Assembly (NCBI GenBank): GCA_937871505.1
Contig: CALMPF010000066.1
Location: 27,497 to 91,496 of the forward strand
Origin: an uncultured Planctomycetia bacterium
GTDB lineage: Bacteria > Planctomycetota > Phycisphaerae > Phycisphaerales > SM1A02
DNA length: 64,000 nucleotides
Direction of reading: 5' to 3'
The position numbers and the translations under genes are program-made. Below, piece by piece: positions 1 to 8,764 of the stretch (the stretch's first letter is position 1; each line of letters opens with the position of its first letter). Under the pieces are notes generated by a model, which had not been told where the DNA came from, searched no databases, and saw nothing but the letters and a program-made list of their open reading frames with translations.

Positions 1-179
1 AGGAGCTGCGCGATGTTCGAGGAGTTGAGGTAGGTCACCGCCCGGAGGTCGAGCACCACATCCGCAGGCCGTCCATCCCCCTCGAACCGCCGCATCAGTG
101 CGGCGACGTCCTCGGAGAAGGCGGGTTCATCGGAGAGCTCGGCGATGGCGATCTCGTCGGACCAGTCGTTGATGGGCAT
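1..179 (-). CDS. STAS-domain protein (anti-sigma factor antagonist-like), N-terminal part
   Basis: The reverse strand reads from an ATG at 179 to the window edge without a stop (59 codons); the C-terminus lies outside. The visible part fits the start of a STAS domain: an acidic first strand, a short helix containing ALMRRF, then VVLDLRAVTYLNSSNIAQLL, which matches the family pattern of a hydrophobic strand ('V-LDL--V-YLNSS') leading to the loop that carries the phosphorylatable Ser in SpoIIAA-type antagonists. Such proteins usually release a sigma factor from its anti-sigma factor. It lies 68 bp downstream of gyrA on the same strand. Family assignment is fairly safe; the partner is unknown. 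Confidence 0.7.
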   Translation of the reverse strand, partial: MPINDWSDEIAIAELSDEPAFSEDVAALMRRFEGDGRPADVVLDLRAVTYLNSSNIAQL

Positions 180-247
180 GGGGATGACGGGTTGGGGAAC
201 TGGTCGCGTGCTGCGACCGACTCGATTCGGCCCCCGCGATCTCGCGG

Positions 248-3013
248 TCACGCCGGGGCGGCCGATGGCGGGTCGCCATCGCGATTGTCGGCTGCGCCGG
301 CCGTGCCGGCCACCTCGTCGGGTGCGTCCGCATCGGCCTCCTGGTCGGGCACGGTGGCGACGCCGACGACCTCATCGCCCTCGCGGACATCAACCAGCCT
401 CACGCCCTGCGTGTTCCGTCCGATGCGGGAGATGCTCGACGCGGCGATGCGGACAAGCATCCCGCGCTCGGTGGCGATCATGACGCCGTCCCCGTCGCGC
501 ACGCTGCGCACGGCGACGACGCGGCCGTTCCGCTCCGTCGTCCGGATGTCGATGCGCCCCTTCCCGCCGCGACCCTGCGGCCGGATGGAGCCGTCCTCCC
601 CCTGGACGAGGTACTCCACGAGCTCGGTCCGCTTCCCGTAGCCGTTGGCGGTCACCGTCAGCAGGTCGGGATTCTCCGCCGTCGGATCCGCGGCGCAGCG
701 GACGAGACCGACGACCTCGTCACCATCGCGCAGATCGACGCCGCGGACGCCCGCGGCGCTGCGTCCCATCACCCGCACGTCCTCTTCCGGGAAGCGGATC
801 GCCATGCCCTCGGCGGTCGCGAGAAGCACGTGGTCCTCGCCGCCGGTGCGGACGACGTCGATGAGACGGTCGCCATCGACGAGGTTGACCGCGATGATCC
901 CGGCCCGGTGGACGTTGCGGTAGTCCTTCAGCGCCGATCGCTTCACCCGTCCCTGCGCGGTCGAGAAGAAGAGGTAGTCCTCGCTCCGTTCGAAGTCGGG
1001 GATCGTCAGGAACGCGCAGATCGACTCGCCCTCGCGAAGGTCGAGGAGGTTCACGATCGCCCGGCCCGAGGCCGTCCGCCCCTGCTCGGGGATCTGCCAC
1101 ACCTTGATCCGGAAGACGCGTCCGGTGTTGGTGAAGCAGAGCAGGTCATCGTGGCTGCTGGAGACCAGCAGGTGCTCGATGAAGTCCTCGTCGCGCGTCT
1201 CCCCCGCCTTGATCCCCCGGCCGCCGCGGCCCTGCTCGCGGTAGGTGTCGGCTGGGAGCCGCTTGATGTAGCCGCGGTGCGAGACGGTGACGACGACGGT
1301 GTGGACGGGCACCAGCTCGCCGAGCTCGAAGTCGTCGGCGTCGGACTCCTCGATCGTGGTCCGGCGCGGATCCGAGAGGCGCTCGGCGAGCTCCTCGCAG
1401 TCGCGGCGGATGATGTCCAGGACCAGCGCCTGATCGGCGAGGATCCGCTCGAAGCCTTCGATCTGAACGAGCAGCCGCGCGTACTCCTCGGCGAGCCGCT
1501 CGATCTCCAGCCCGGTCAGCTGGATCAGGCGCAGGGCGCCGATCGCCTCCGCCTGCACCCTCGTGAGCGCGATGCCGTCGCCGCGCCGCGACGGTTCCAG
1601 GAGCGGCGCCGGGACGGATGGCGCCAGCGGATGCTCCGGCGCAATCCGGAATGCGCGCCGCTGGAGACGCTGGATCGCCTCCTCGCGGGTGCGGCTGCTT
1701 CGGATGACGGCGATCACCTCGTCGATGTCGCAGACGGCGAGGATCAGTCCCTCGAGCCGATGCGCCTGCTGCTTCGCCTGCCGAAGCTGGAACTCCGTCC
1801 GCCGCCGGATCACCTCGATGCGGTGGTCGATCCAGCACTGGATCATCTGCCGCAGCGTGAGCGTCCGGGGCTGGCGGTTGACAAGGGCGACGTTCGCGAC
1901 CGAGAAGCTCGACTGGAGCCGGGTGAACTCGTAGAGCTGCCGCTCGACGACCGCCGGATCGGCCCCCTTCTTGAGCACCACGAGAATCCGCGTTCGCGCG
2001 TCGCGGCCGGAGTGGTTGCGGACATCGGAGATGTCCGGGATGCGGTCGCCGCGGCTCGCGTCGACGATCTCCTCGATGAGCTGCGACTGGCTCACCTGAT
2101 AGGGGATCTGCTCGATGATGATCACGTCGCGCTGTCCCTGGCGCTCGTGGCGGACGCGCCCGCGGACGACGAGCCGCCCGCGGCCGGTCGCGTAGGCCTC
2201 GGCGATCCCGCGCCGCCCCATGATGATCCCGCCGGTGGGGAAGTCGGGGCCGGGCAGGACCTGCATCAGCCGATCGACGCCGATCTCCGGATCGTCGATG
2301 GTCGCGATGATCGCCCGGCAGACCTCGGCGAGGTTGTGCGGGGGAATCAGGCTGGTCATTCCCACCGCGATCCCGCTGCTTCCGTTGACGAGGAGGTTCG
2401 GGAAGCGCGCCGGCAGGACGACCGGCTCCATCAGCCGATCGTCGTAGTTGGGCTTGAAGTCGACGGTCTCGGCGCGGATGTCCTCGAGCATCGCGGTGGC
2501 CGCGTGGGTCATCCGCGCCTCGGTGTACCGCATCGCCGCCGGGGGATCGCCCTCGATCGATCCGAAGTTGCCCTGCTTGTCGATGAGCAGGCAGCGCGTC
2601 TTCCAGTCCTGGCCGAGGTTGACGAGCGTCGGGTAGATGACGCCCTCGCCATGCGGGTGGTAGTTGCCGGAGGTGTCGCCGCAGATCTTGGCGCACTTGA
2701 TGTGCTTGCGCCCCGGCGACAGGTTCAGGTCGTGCATCGCGACCAGGATCCGCCGCTGCGATGGCTTGAGCCCGTCGCGCACATCCGGAAGCGCGCGGTC
2801 CATGATCGTCGACATCGCGTACGTCAGGTAGCTGTCGTGCAGCTCGCGCTCGATGTCGTGCTCGACGACGAGTCCGTACGCCGGGCGATCTCCCGGCGCG
2901 TCGGCGGCCGGGGCCCCGGAAACGGGCGGGCGGCTCGCGTCGTCGGCGGGCTGCGCGGCTGGCCGGGGGGCGGGCCCGGCGTCGGAATCGTGGGGGTTCG
3001 TGGTCTCGGACAT
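248..3013 (-). CDS. gyrA: DNA gyrase subunit A
   Basis: This 921-residue protein is the breakage-reunion subunit of DNA gyrase, which works with GyrB to introduce negative supercoils. The catalytic tyrosine is Tyr163 in AAMRYTEAR. Blades of the C-terminal beta-pinwheel follow, with a GyrA-box-like QGRGGRG near residues 594-600, which favours GyrA over ParC. About 45 low-complexity residues precede the usual start. In the quinolone-resistance region the sequence is HPHGEGVIYPT: Gly124 stands where E. coli has Ser83 and Pro128 where it has Asp87. The next segment, CLLIDKQGNFGS, also departs from the common YPLVDGQGNFGS. ATG start at 3013; gyrB is not adjacent. The C-terminus is an Asp/Ala/Pro-rich tail. 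Confidence 0.97.
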   Translation of the reverse strand: MSETTNPHDSDAGPAPRPAAQPADDASRPPVSGAPAADAPGDRPAYGLVVEHDIERELHDSYLTYAMSTIMDRALPDVRDGLKPSQRRILVAMHDLNLSPGRKHIKCAKICGDTSGNYHPHGEGVIYPTLVNLGQDWKTRCLLIDKQGNFGSIEGDPPAAMRYTEARMTHAATAMLEDIRAETVDFKPNYDDRLMEPVVLPARFPNLLVNGSSGIAVGMTSLIPPHNLAEVCRAIIATIDDPEIGVDRLMQVLPGPDFPTGGIIMGRRGIAEAYATGRGRLVVRGRVRHERQGQRDVIIIEQIPYQVSQSQLIEEIVDASRGDRIPDISDVRNHSGRDARTRILVVLKKGADPAVVERQLYEFTRLQSSFSVANVALVNRQPRTLTLRQMIQCWIDHRIEVIRRRTEFQLRQAKQQAHRLEGLILAVCDIDEVIAVIRSSRTREEAIQRLQRRAFRIAPEHPLAPSVPAPLLEPSRRGDGIALTRVQAEAIGALRLIQLTGLEIERLAEEYARLLVQIEGFERILADQALVLDIIRRDCEELAERLSDPRRTTIEESDADDFELGELVPVHTVVVTVSHRGYIKRLPADTYREQGRGGRGIKAGETRDEDFIEHLLVSSSHDDLLCFTNTGRVFRIKVWQIPEQGRTASGRAIVNLLDLREGESICAFLTIPDFERSEDYLFFSTAQGRVKRSALKDYRNVHRAGIIAVNLVDGDRLIDVVRTGGEDHVLLATAEGMAIRFPEEDVRVMGRSAAGVRGVDLRDGDEVVGLVRCAADPTAENPDLLTVTANGYGKRTELVEYLVQGEDGSIRPQGRGGKGRIDIRTTERNGRVVAVRSVRDGDGVMIATERGMLVRIAASSISRIGRNTQGVRLVDVREGDEVVGVATVPDQEADADAPDEVAGTAGAADNRDGDPPSAAPA

Positions 3014-3130
3014 GAGAGAGGCGCGCGGGGAGTTCGATCGCTCCCCGCGGCAGCGCGTGGCGAATCGCGGATCGTAGCAGGAATCGGGATTCCATGCATC
3101 GATGCAAGTATTTGCAAAACAATGAGTTGG

Positions 3131-3150
3131 GAGCGTCTCTCAGGACGCTC
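3131..3150 (-). terminator. Hairpin overlapping the methyltransferase stop codon
   Basis: A perfect 7-bp inverted repeat (GAGCGTC, 6-nt loop, GACGCTC) spans the stop codon of the methyltransferase gene. On the minus strand it is followed by a short A/T-richer stretch containing TTTT. It could end transcription of the upstream gene before gyrA. The T-run is imperfect, so this is a candidate only. Confidence 0.35.
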
Positions 3151-3736
3151 TTGGAGCCCTGCGCAGGTGCGCCAGAAACTCCCGGTTTCCGGCGCCGCGG
3201 CGGCTGGACTTCGCTCCCGAGAGGGGCGACTCGCACCACCCTTCCACCACCGCGCCGACCGTCGCGATCGCCGTGAGCGTCTGCTCGAGGATGGCCTCCG
3301 CCTCGGCCGCCGGAAGGCCTCCCCGGCGCGGAGGCGCTCCGGCGCTGCTGGCTTCGTAGTGCGGCTTGATCAGGGTCACGATGTCGCCGCCCGCGACGAG
3401 CCATCGCAGCGCCGCCGGCACCGCGAGGCGTTGCGGCGTCCAGCCGAGATCAATCGCCACGAGATCGACGCCTCCGGGGGGCGGATCCGCGTGGAGGGCG
3501 TTGGTCCGCTCCATCGCGACGACGCGCGGATCGGTCCGAAGCGCCCACGCGAGGGCTCCGTAGCCGGTGTCCACGGCGTGGACGCGCGCCGCTCCCCGAC
3601 TGAGCAGCACGCCGGTGAACCCTCCGACGTTGCAGCCGAAGTCGGCGCAGGATCGGTTGGCGACATCGAGGCCGAAGCGGTCGAGCGCGTGCTCAAGCTT
3701 GGCCGCTGCGCGCGAGAAGACGGGCGGCGAGGACAT
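3140..3736 (-). CDS. TlyA/FtsJ-like RNA methyltransferase (lacks S4 domain)
   Basis: This 198-residue protein aligns by eye with the catalytic part of TlyA/FtsJ family SAM-dependent methyltransferases: FSRAAAKLEHALDRFGLDV, the SAM-binding loop DFGCNVGGFTGVLL (about residues 32-45), VHAVDTGYGALAW, MERTNA, an Asp in VAIDLGW near residue 96 and a Lys in LIKPHYE near 124. TlyA normally has an N-terminal S4 RNA-binding domain that is absent here, so this is a catalytic-domain-only form. The likely substrate is rRNA, by analogy with TlyA 2'-O-methylation, but the target is not shown. The ATG at 3736 was chosen because it starts just before the conserved SRAAAKL motif; the open frame continues far upstream without homology. 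Gene order suggests transcription ahead of gyrA. Confidence 0.85.
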   Translation of the reverse strand: MSSPPVFSRAAAKLEHALDRFGLDVANRSCADFGCNVGGFTGVLLSRGAARVHAVDTGYGALAWALRTDPRVVAMERTNALHADPPPGGVDLVAIDLGWTPQRLAVPAALRWLVAGGDIVTLIKPHYEASSAGAPPRRGGLPAAEAEAILEQTLTAIATVGAVVEGWCESPLSGAKSSRRGAGNREFLAHLRRAPRAS

Positions 3737-3914
3737 CCGGAGACGGTACGGCGTTCCGCGTGGCCGCCGGGCGCGGAGCGCGCCGTCGGCCGCGTCAGAT
3801 CGGCGCGGCGTTGGAGATGAGCGCGATCTCGGGGAGGCCGCGGACCGCGGACCGAGGCCGACCGGAGGAAGTGGGGGATTCCGCGGCCGGTCCCGCGCCG
3901 CGGGCGGCTGGAGG

Positions 3915-3920
3915 TACCAT
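3915..3920 (+). promoter_or_regulatory. Candidate -10 element upstream of the metacaspase gene
   Basis: TACCAT lies in the 297-bp divergent region between the methyltransferase and the metacaspase gene. The same hexamer precedes several other genes in this window. No convincing -35 is visible. It would give a leader of about 100 nt to the ATG at 4034, or a very short leader if the in-frame ATG at 3935 is used. Confidence 0.3.
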
Positions 3921-4033
3921 GCGCCCGGAGGTCGATGCATCGCCGCCACCGCGCGCCCCCGGGCACCATGTCGGCGCCCCACGCGATGTCGAGGAGAGCG
4001 ACTGAGATCGACCCGACCCGAGGGAAGAACCCG

Positions 4034-6712
4034 ATGGCACGCAGGAGCGGACGCGGAAGCGGAGGCGGCGGAAAGCCCGCTGCGCGCGCAGGTCAGAGGG
4101 CGGCGCCGCGCGGCGCTCGGAAGGCCGGCGCCCGCACCGTCGACGCCGGCGAGGCGACCGCGCGGAGGGGGGCGCCGACGCACGATCCGGGCATCGACGA
4201 GCCCTTCCCGCCGCACGCCCGGCTGAGCGAGCGCGAGGTCGCCGCCTTCGAGGCGACGAGGTCGGGCGCCCAGCTCGAGGCTGAGCGCTTGCGGCGCCTC
4301 TCCGGTCATCGCGACGGCATCGACGCCGGCGCCGCACGGTCCGGATCGAGCGGTCGGCTGACGCCGGAGGTTCTCGCCGGGCTGCGTCCGCATGTGATCA
4401 ACCTGGTCCAGGGGCGCCTCTCCGACCGCGGTGCGTTCTCGTCGTCGCGCGCCGATCTCGAAGCGCTCTTCGGAGAGCATCTGCCGCGCTGGATCGCGCA
4501 GCGCGAGCAGCCTGCGCGGATCGTCCTCTTCGCCCACGGCGGCCTCGTGCCGGAGAGCACCGGGCTCCTGGTCGCCGAGCGCCAGCGGTCGTGGTGGCTC
4601 GCCAACGGCGTCTACCCGATTCACTTCGTCTGGGAGACCGGCTTCCTCGAGACGCTCGAGCAGCTCATCCGCGGCGGCGGAACCCGCGCGGCGCGCTCCT
4701 TCGCCGACCGCATCGGCGATCCGGTCATCGAGACGTTCGCGCAGTTCGCCGGCGGACCGATGATCTGGGGCGGAATGAAGCGCAGCGCCGAGCGCGCCTT
4801 CGACGCAGAGGGCGGCGGGCGGGCGGCGCTTTCGCTCCTGGCCTCGGCGCTGCGCTCGACGCGGCGCGCCGTGGAGGTCCACCTCGCCGGACACAGCGCC
4901 GGGAGCATCTTCCTGGCCCACCTGATCGAGACCGCGGCTGCGATGGGAGTGCCTCGCTTCCCGACGCTCTCGCTGCTCGCTCCCGCGCTCACCATCGACG
5001 ACTTCCGGCGCCGCGTCATGCCGTGGTGGCGCGGCGGCGGAAAGGGAGGCGCCGGCTTCGAGGGGCTGGCGATCTTCACCATGCGGCGCGACATCGAGCG
5101 GGCGGATCACTGCGCCCGCGTCTACCGGAAGTCGCTGCTGTACCTGATCCGCAACGCGCTCGAGGAGGCGGTGCCCACCGAGCTGCTCGGCCTCGAGGAG
5201 AGCATTCGCCGCTCCTCCGACGTGGCGTCGTTCCTCGGCCTCGCCGGCGCTCTCGGTCGGGAGACCGGAGACGGACGCCGTGGCAAGGCGAGCGCCTCCG
5301 GCGAGGTCATCTGGTCGCCGACCGGAGGGGCCGAGGAAGCGGCATCCGCCTCGCACGCGACTTCCCACGGCGGATTCGACGACGACGTCGCGACGATGAA
5401 CAGCCTCCTCCGGCGAGTGCTGGCGCGTCCGGCGGGCGCGATCGTCGGCTTCCCCGGACCCGGCGGCTTTGAGGGCGCCGGACGGGGCGGCAGCGAGGGC
5501 TTTGGCGAGCCCGAGCCCGATGGGCGGCGTGCGATCGAGCATCGGATCGCGGCCGAACTCGATCGGCGGGGAATCGAGGTGCCTCGATCGCTCTCGGCCT
5601 TCCTCGGAGGAGAGGCCGCCGAGCCGATGGAAGGCGCTCTTGGCGTTCCCGAGTCGGAGATCCGCGCTGACGCCGAGATCGCCTTCGATCTCGACGAGGC
5701 CGAAGGCGCTGAGGAGAGCGCCGACCCGGAGACCTCCGCCGCGGCGCCGAATGTCCGCACCGGCGCTGCGCCCGGCCGCCGCGTGGCGCTCTGCATGGGG
5801 ATCGACAGCTACCGGATCAGTCCGCTCCTCGGCTGCGTCGCCGATGCGCGGCGCTGGCATGAGTGCCTCGCGCGCCTCGGATTCGAATGCCGTCCGCTCA
5901 TGCTCGACGCCGACGTGACCCGCGACGCGATCGTCGGAACCCTGCGAGCGCTCTTCGAGGCCGCCGCGCCGGGCGACATCATCGCGATCCAGTACTCGGG
6001 GCATGGCACGCAGGTCCGCGACTACGACGGCGACGAGTCCGACGGCGGCGCGATGCCCGAAGACGAACCGGGCATGGATGAGGCGATGGTTCCCTTCGAC
6101 CACGAGAGCGGGGCGTACGTGATCGACGACGATCTCGCGGAGCTCTTCCGGTTGATCCCGGCCGAGGTGAACGTGACCTGCTTCTTCGACTGCTGTCACT
6201 CCGGAACGATGAACCGGCTCTGGCCCTCTCGGCCGGGCGCTCCGGTCGATCTCTCCGAGCGGCCGCGGCGGCTCGTGCTCATGGCGGAAGCGCAGAGGGC
6301 GCATCTGGAGTTCAGGGCCCGGATGGCGCGATCGAGGGGCGGAGCGGTCCACGCGGCGCGGGGCATCGCCGCCGCAGGAGAGGTCTTCTTCTCGGCGTGC
6401 GGCCCCGATGAGCTCGCCTGGGAATCGCAGGGACAGGGGGACTTCACGCGCAGGGCGATGCGGATCCTGCAAGGCGGGATCGAAGGACTGACCAACGAGA
6501 GCTTCCATCGAAAGGTGCTCGAGGCGTTCGGTCCGCGGCGCCGCCAGAGTCCGGCCCTGCACTGCGTCGACGACCGTCGCGCACTCCCGCTCCTGGGATG
6601 GGCTTCGAGCGGGGGAGGGAAGCGGAGTTCGGGCCCGGCGCGGAGGCTGAGCGCCGAGGCCCGCGCCGAGATGGCCCGGCAGCTCCGGTCGATCGCGCAG
6701 CGGCTCGAATAG
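4034..6712 (+). CDS. Alpha/beta hydrolase-metacaspase (peptidase C14) fusion protein
   Basis: The 892-residue protein joins two enzyme modules. The N-terminal half (about residues 150-400) looks like an alpha/beta hydrolase: RIVLFAHGG, a nucleophile elbow GHSAG with Ser288, and a lid-like insert. The C-terminal part (about 580-800) is a caspase/metacaspase domain: RRVALCMGIDSY, the His motif YSGHGTQ (His657), an acidic DYDGDESDGG segment typical of metacaspases, and the Cys motif DCCHSGT (Cys721). The linker between them is long and charged. Metacaspases cut after Arg/Lys, often with Ca2+, and several act in regulated cell death; the substrate here is unknown. No signal peptide or transmembrane segment is evident, so it is probably cytoplasmic. 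An AGGGAAG ribosome-binding site precedes the ATG at 4034; an upstream in-frame ATG at 3935 is possible. A metallopeptidase gene follows 125 bp downstream. Confidence 0.88.
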   Translation: MARRSGRGSGGGGKPAARAGQRAAPRGARKAGARTVDAGEATARRGAPTHDPGIDEPFPPHARLSEREVAAFEATRSGAQLEAERLRRLSGHRDGIDAGAARSGSSGRLTPEVLAGLRPHVINLVQGRLSDRGAFSSSRADLEALFGEHLPRWIAQREQPARIVLFAHGGLVPESTGLLVAERQRSWWLANGVYPIHFVWETGFLETLEQLIRGGGTRAARSFADRIGDPVIETFAQFAGGPMIWGGMKRSAERAFDAEGGGRAALSLLASALRSTRRAVEVHLAGHSAGSIFLAHLIETAAAMGVPRFPTLSLLAPALTIDDFRRRVMPWWRGGGKGGAGFEGLAIFTMRRDIERADHCARVYRKSLLYLIRNALEEAVPTELLGLEESIRRSSDVASFLGLAGALGRETGDGRRGKASASGEVIWSPTGGAEEAASASHATSHGGFDDDVATMNSLLRRVLARPAGAIVGFPGPGGFEGAGRGGSEGFGEPEPDGRRAIEHRIAAELDRRGIEVPRSLSAFLGGEAAEPMEGALGVPESEIRADAEIAFDLDEAEGAEESADPETSAAAPNVRTGAAPGRRVALCMGIDSYRISPLLGCVADARRWHECLARLGFECRPLMLDADVTRDAIVGTLRALFEAAAPGDIIAIQYSGHGTQVRDYDGDESDGGAMPEDEPGMDEAMVPFDHESGAYVIDDDLAELFRLIPAEVNVTCFFDCCHSGTMNRLWPSRPGAPVDLSERPRRLVLMAEAQRAHLEFRARMARSRGGAVHAARGIAAAGEVFFSACGPDELAWESQGQGDFTRRAMRILQGGIEGLTNESFHRKVLEAFGPRRRQSPALHCVDDRRALPLLGWASSGGGKRSSGPARRLSAEARAEMARQLRSIAQRLE

Positions 6713-6837
6713 CCGGATGCGGCGGATCTCGCGCGGCCCGCGGATGAGCGGGAGCCCGGCTCGCGCCTTCCTGCGTCTCGATTCCCCGCAGCCCGACAGG
6801 GTCTCGGCGGAGACCGCATCCCCAGGGGCGCTCCTCG

Positions 6838-8736
6838 ATGGCACGACGATCACCAGACACCGTGAGCTCAGGCGGCGGGACCTTCGAGATCGGGGAGCGG
6901 ATCGGCTGGGCGCACCGAGGAGAGCGCCATCGCCGAGCGCCGGACGATCCGGCCTTCCGCAGGCTGCGGATCTTCGTCGTCGATCCGGCGGCGTCGCGCG
7001 TCGACGGCGCGGTCGCGGAGGTGCCGGTTCCCTTCGAGCCGCTGCGGCCGGGGCCGGCGGGATCGCTCTTCGTCGTGGTCGACCGCGATGACTCGGTGCG
7101 GGGCGCCGACCGCCGGCCGGTCACGTACAGGCCGATCGATCTCGATGCGCCGCGGCTGCTGATCACGGCTGGCGCCGATCCGTCGCCGACCGACTGGGAG
7201 AGCCATCAGCAGATGGTCTACGCCGTCGCCATGCGGCTCTATCACGCTTTCCGCCGCGCGCTCGGACGCGATCCCACATGGGCGTTCGACCGCCCGTACC
7301 TCGCGATGCGGCCGCACGGGGTTCGCGAACGGAACGCCTGGTACGACCGCGACGCGAAGGAGGTCGTCTTCGGCTACTTCCGCACCGGAGAGGGCGGCGA
7401 TCGGCGCGGGGCCGCGGGACCTGAGGAGTGGATCTTCACCTGTCTCTCGCACGACGTGGTCGCCCACGAGCTCGGCCATGCGCTCCTTGACGGAATGCGG
7501 ACCGCGTTCTTCGAGCCGACCGGACGCGACGTGCTCGGATTCCACGAGGGGTTTTCCGACATCGTCGCGCTGCTGCATCGCTTCGAGCACCGCGAGCTGC
7601 TGCGCGGCGCCATCGCGCAGGTCCGCGGGAGGCTCTCCGGCCGTTCCGTTCTCACGTCGATCGCGCGGCAGTTCGGCGAGGCGGTCGGTCTGGAGGGAGC
7701 CCTCCGCCACGCGGTCGGCGCCCTCGAAGGCGGCTTCGAGAAGCCGGCGACCTACGCGTCGGACCTCGAGGAGCACGACCTCGGCGAGATCCTGCTCTCG
7801 GCGGTCTTCGAGGCGTTCGAGCGGATCTACCGGCGCCGGACGGCGGCGCTGTTCAGGCTCGCCACCGGCGGCAGCGGGATCACCGGTCCCGGGGCGCTCT
7901 CGCATGACCTCGTCGAGAGCCTGACCGAGAGCGCAGGCGCGATCGCGCGGCAGTTTCTCGACATCTGCATCCGCGCCATCGACTACTGCCCGCCGGTGGA
8001 CATCGAGCTGGGAGAGTATCTCCGGGCGCTGATCACCGCCGACTCCGACATCGTGCCCGATGACCCGTGGGGCTACCGCGAGACGATGGTGGACACCTTC
8101 CGGAGGCGCCGGATCTACCCGCGCGGCGTCCCGACGCTCTCCGAGGATGCGCTGCGCTGGCGACCGCCTCAGCTCGAGGATGCGCGCATCCGCGGGCTCG
8201 AGTTCGGCGAGCTGAGGTTCGGCGACGACCCGGGGCGCGCGGCGTCGACGGAGGAGCTGCTCCGGCAGGCGCGGCTGCTCGGCGACTTCGCGTGCGATCC
8301 TCGGCGCAGCGCGGCGTTCGGGCTCGAGCGTCCCGGCGGTCATGGGGGCGGGCTCGCGGTCGGGCTGCCCGTCGTCGAGTCGATCCGCGCGGCCCGGCGC
8401 GTCTCCCCGGACGGCACGGTGGGCTTCGATCTCGTCGGCGAGATCCTCCAGGAGGCGACGCTCACGCTCCGCAGCGGCGGTCGGCGCCGGCGCATCGCCG
8501 TGCACGGCGGGGCGACGATCATCGTCGGGGCGGACGGACGAGTCCGCTACGCGATCGCCAAGCGGGTCGGGAACCGCGAGCGGCTTCGGCGGCAGGCGGA
8601 GTTCGCCATCGCCGCGATGCGGCGGGGCAGCGGCCTCTGGGAGGCCGACGAGCGCGGGACGCTCCGGCCGTCGCGATCGCCGCTGCGCGCCCTCCATGCT
8701 CGGCGGTTCGCGGCCTCCTCGGAGGGACCGAAGTAG
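6838..8736 (+). CDS. Thermolysin-like (gluzincin) metallopeptidase
   Basis: This 632-residue protein has a zinc-protease core: VVAHELGHALLDGMR with HELGH at residues 210-214, and a second motif GFHEGFSDIVALL with Glu237. The ExxSD arrangement matches the third zinc ligand helix of thermolysin-type (M4) enzymes, so two His and this Glu should bind zinc and Glu211 should activate water. There is no recognisable secretion signal or typical M4 propeptide. The N-terminal about 100 residues and C-terminal about 200 residues (with repeated beta-rich segments) are not recognised. It follows the metacaspase fusion gene on the same strand, suggesting joint expression and a shared proteolytic role. Assignment to the gluzincin clan is firm; the exact family and target are not. 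Confidence 0.82.
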   Translation: MARRSPDTVSSGGGTFEIGERIGWAHRGERHRRAPDDPAFRRLRIFVVDPAASRVDGAVAEVPVPFEPLRPGPAGSLFVVVDRDDSVRGADRRPVTYRPIDLDAPRLLITAGADPSPTDWESHQQMVYAVAMRLYHAFRRALGRDPTWAFDRPYLAMRPHGVRERNAWYDRDAKEVVFGYFRTGEGGDRRGAAGPEEWIFTCLSHDVVAHELGHALLDGMRTAFFEPTGRDVLGFHEGFSDIVALLHRFEHRELLRGAIAQVRGRLSGRSVLTSIARQFGEAVGLEGALRHAVGALEGGFEKPATYASDLEEHDLGEILLSAVFEAFERIYRRRTAALFRLATGGSGITGPGALSHDLVESLTESAGAIARQFLDICIRAIDYCPPVDIELGEYLRALITADSDIVPDDPWGYRETMVDTFRRRRIYPRGVPTLSEDALRWRPPQLEDARIRGLEFGELRFGDDPGRAASTEELLRQARLLGDFACDPRRSAAFGLERPGGHGGGLAVGLPVVESIRAARRVSPDGTVGFDLVGEILQEATLTLRSGGRRRRIAVHGGATIIVGADGRVRYAIAKRVGNRERLRRQAEFAIAAMRRGSGLWEADERGTLRPSRSPLRALHARRFAASSEGPK

Positions 8737-8764
8737 CGCCGCGATGCGTGGCGCGGCGCACGGA

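Noticed and set aside
830..3820. A 996-codon open frame on the plus strand opposite gyrA
   Set aside because: It is an antisense frame kept open by high GC content; its translation is Arg/Asp/Val-rich with no motif, while gyrA on the other strand is certain.
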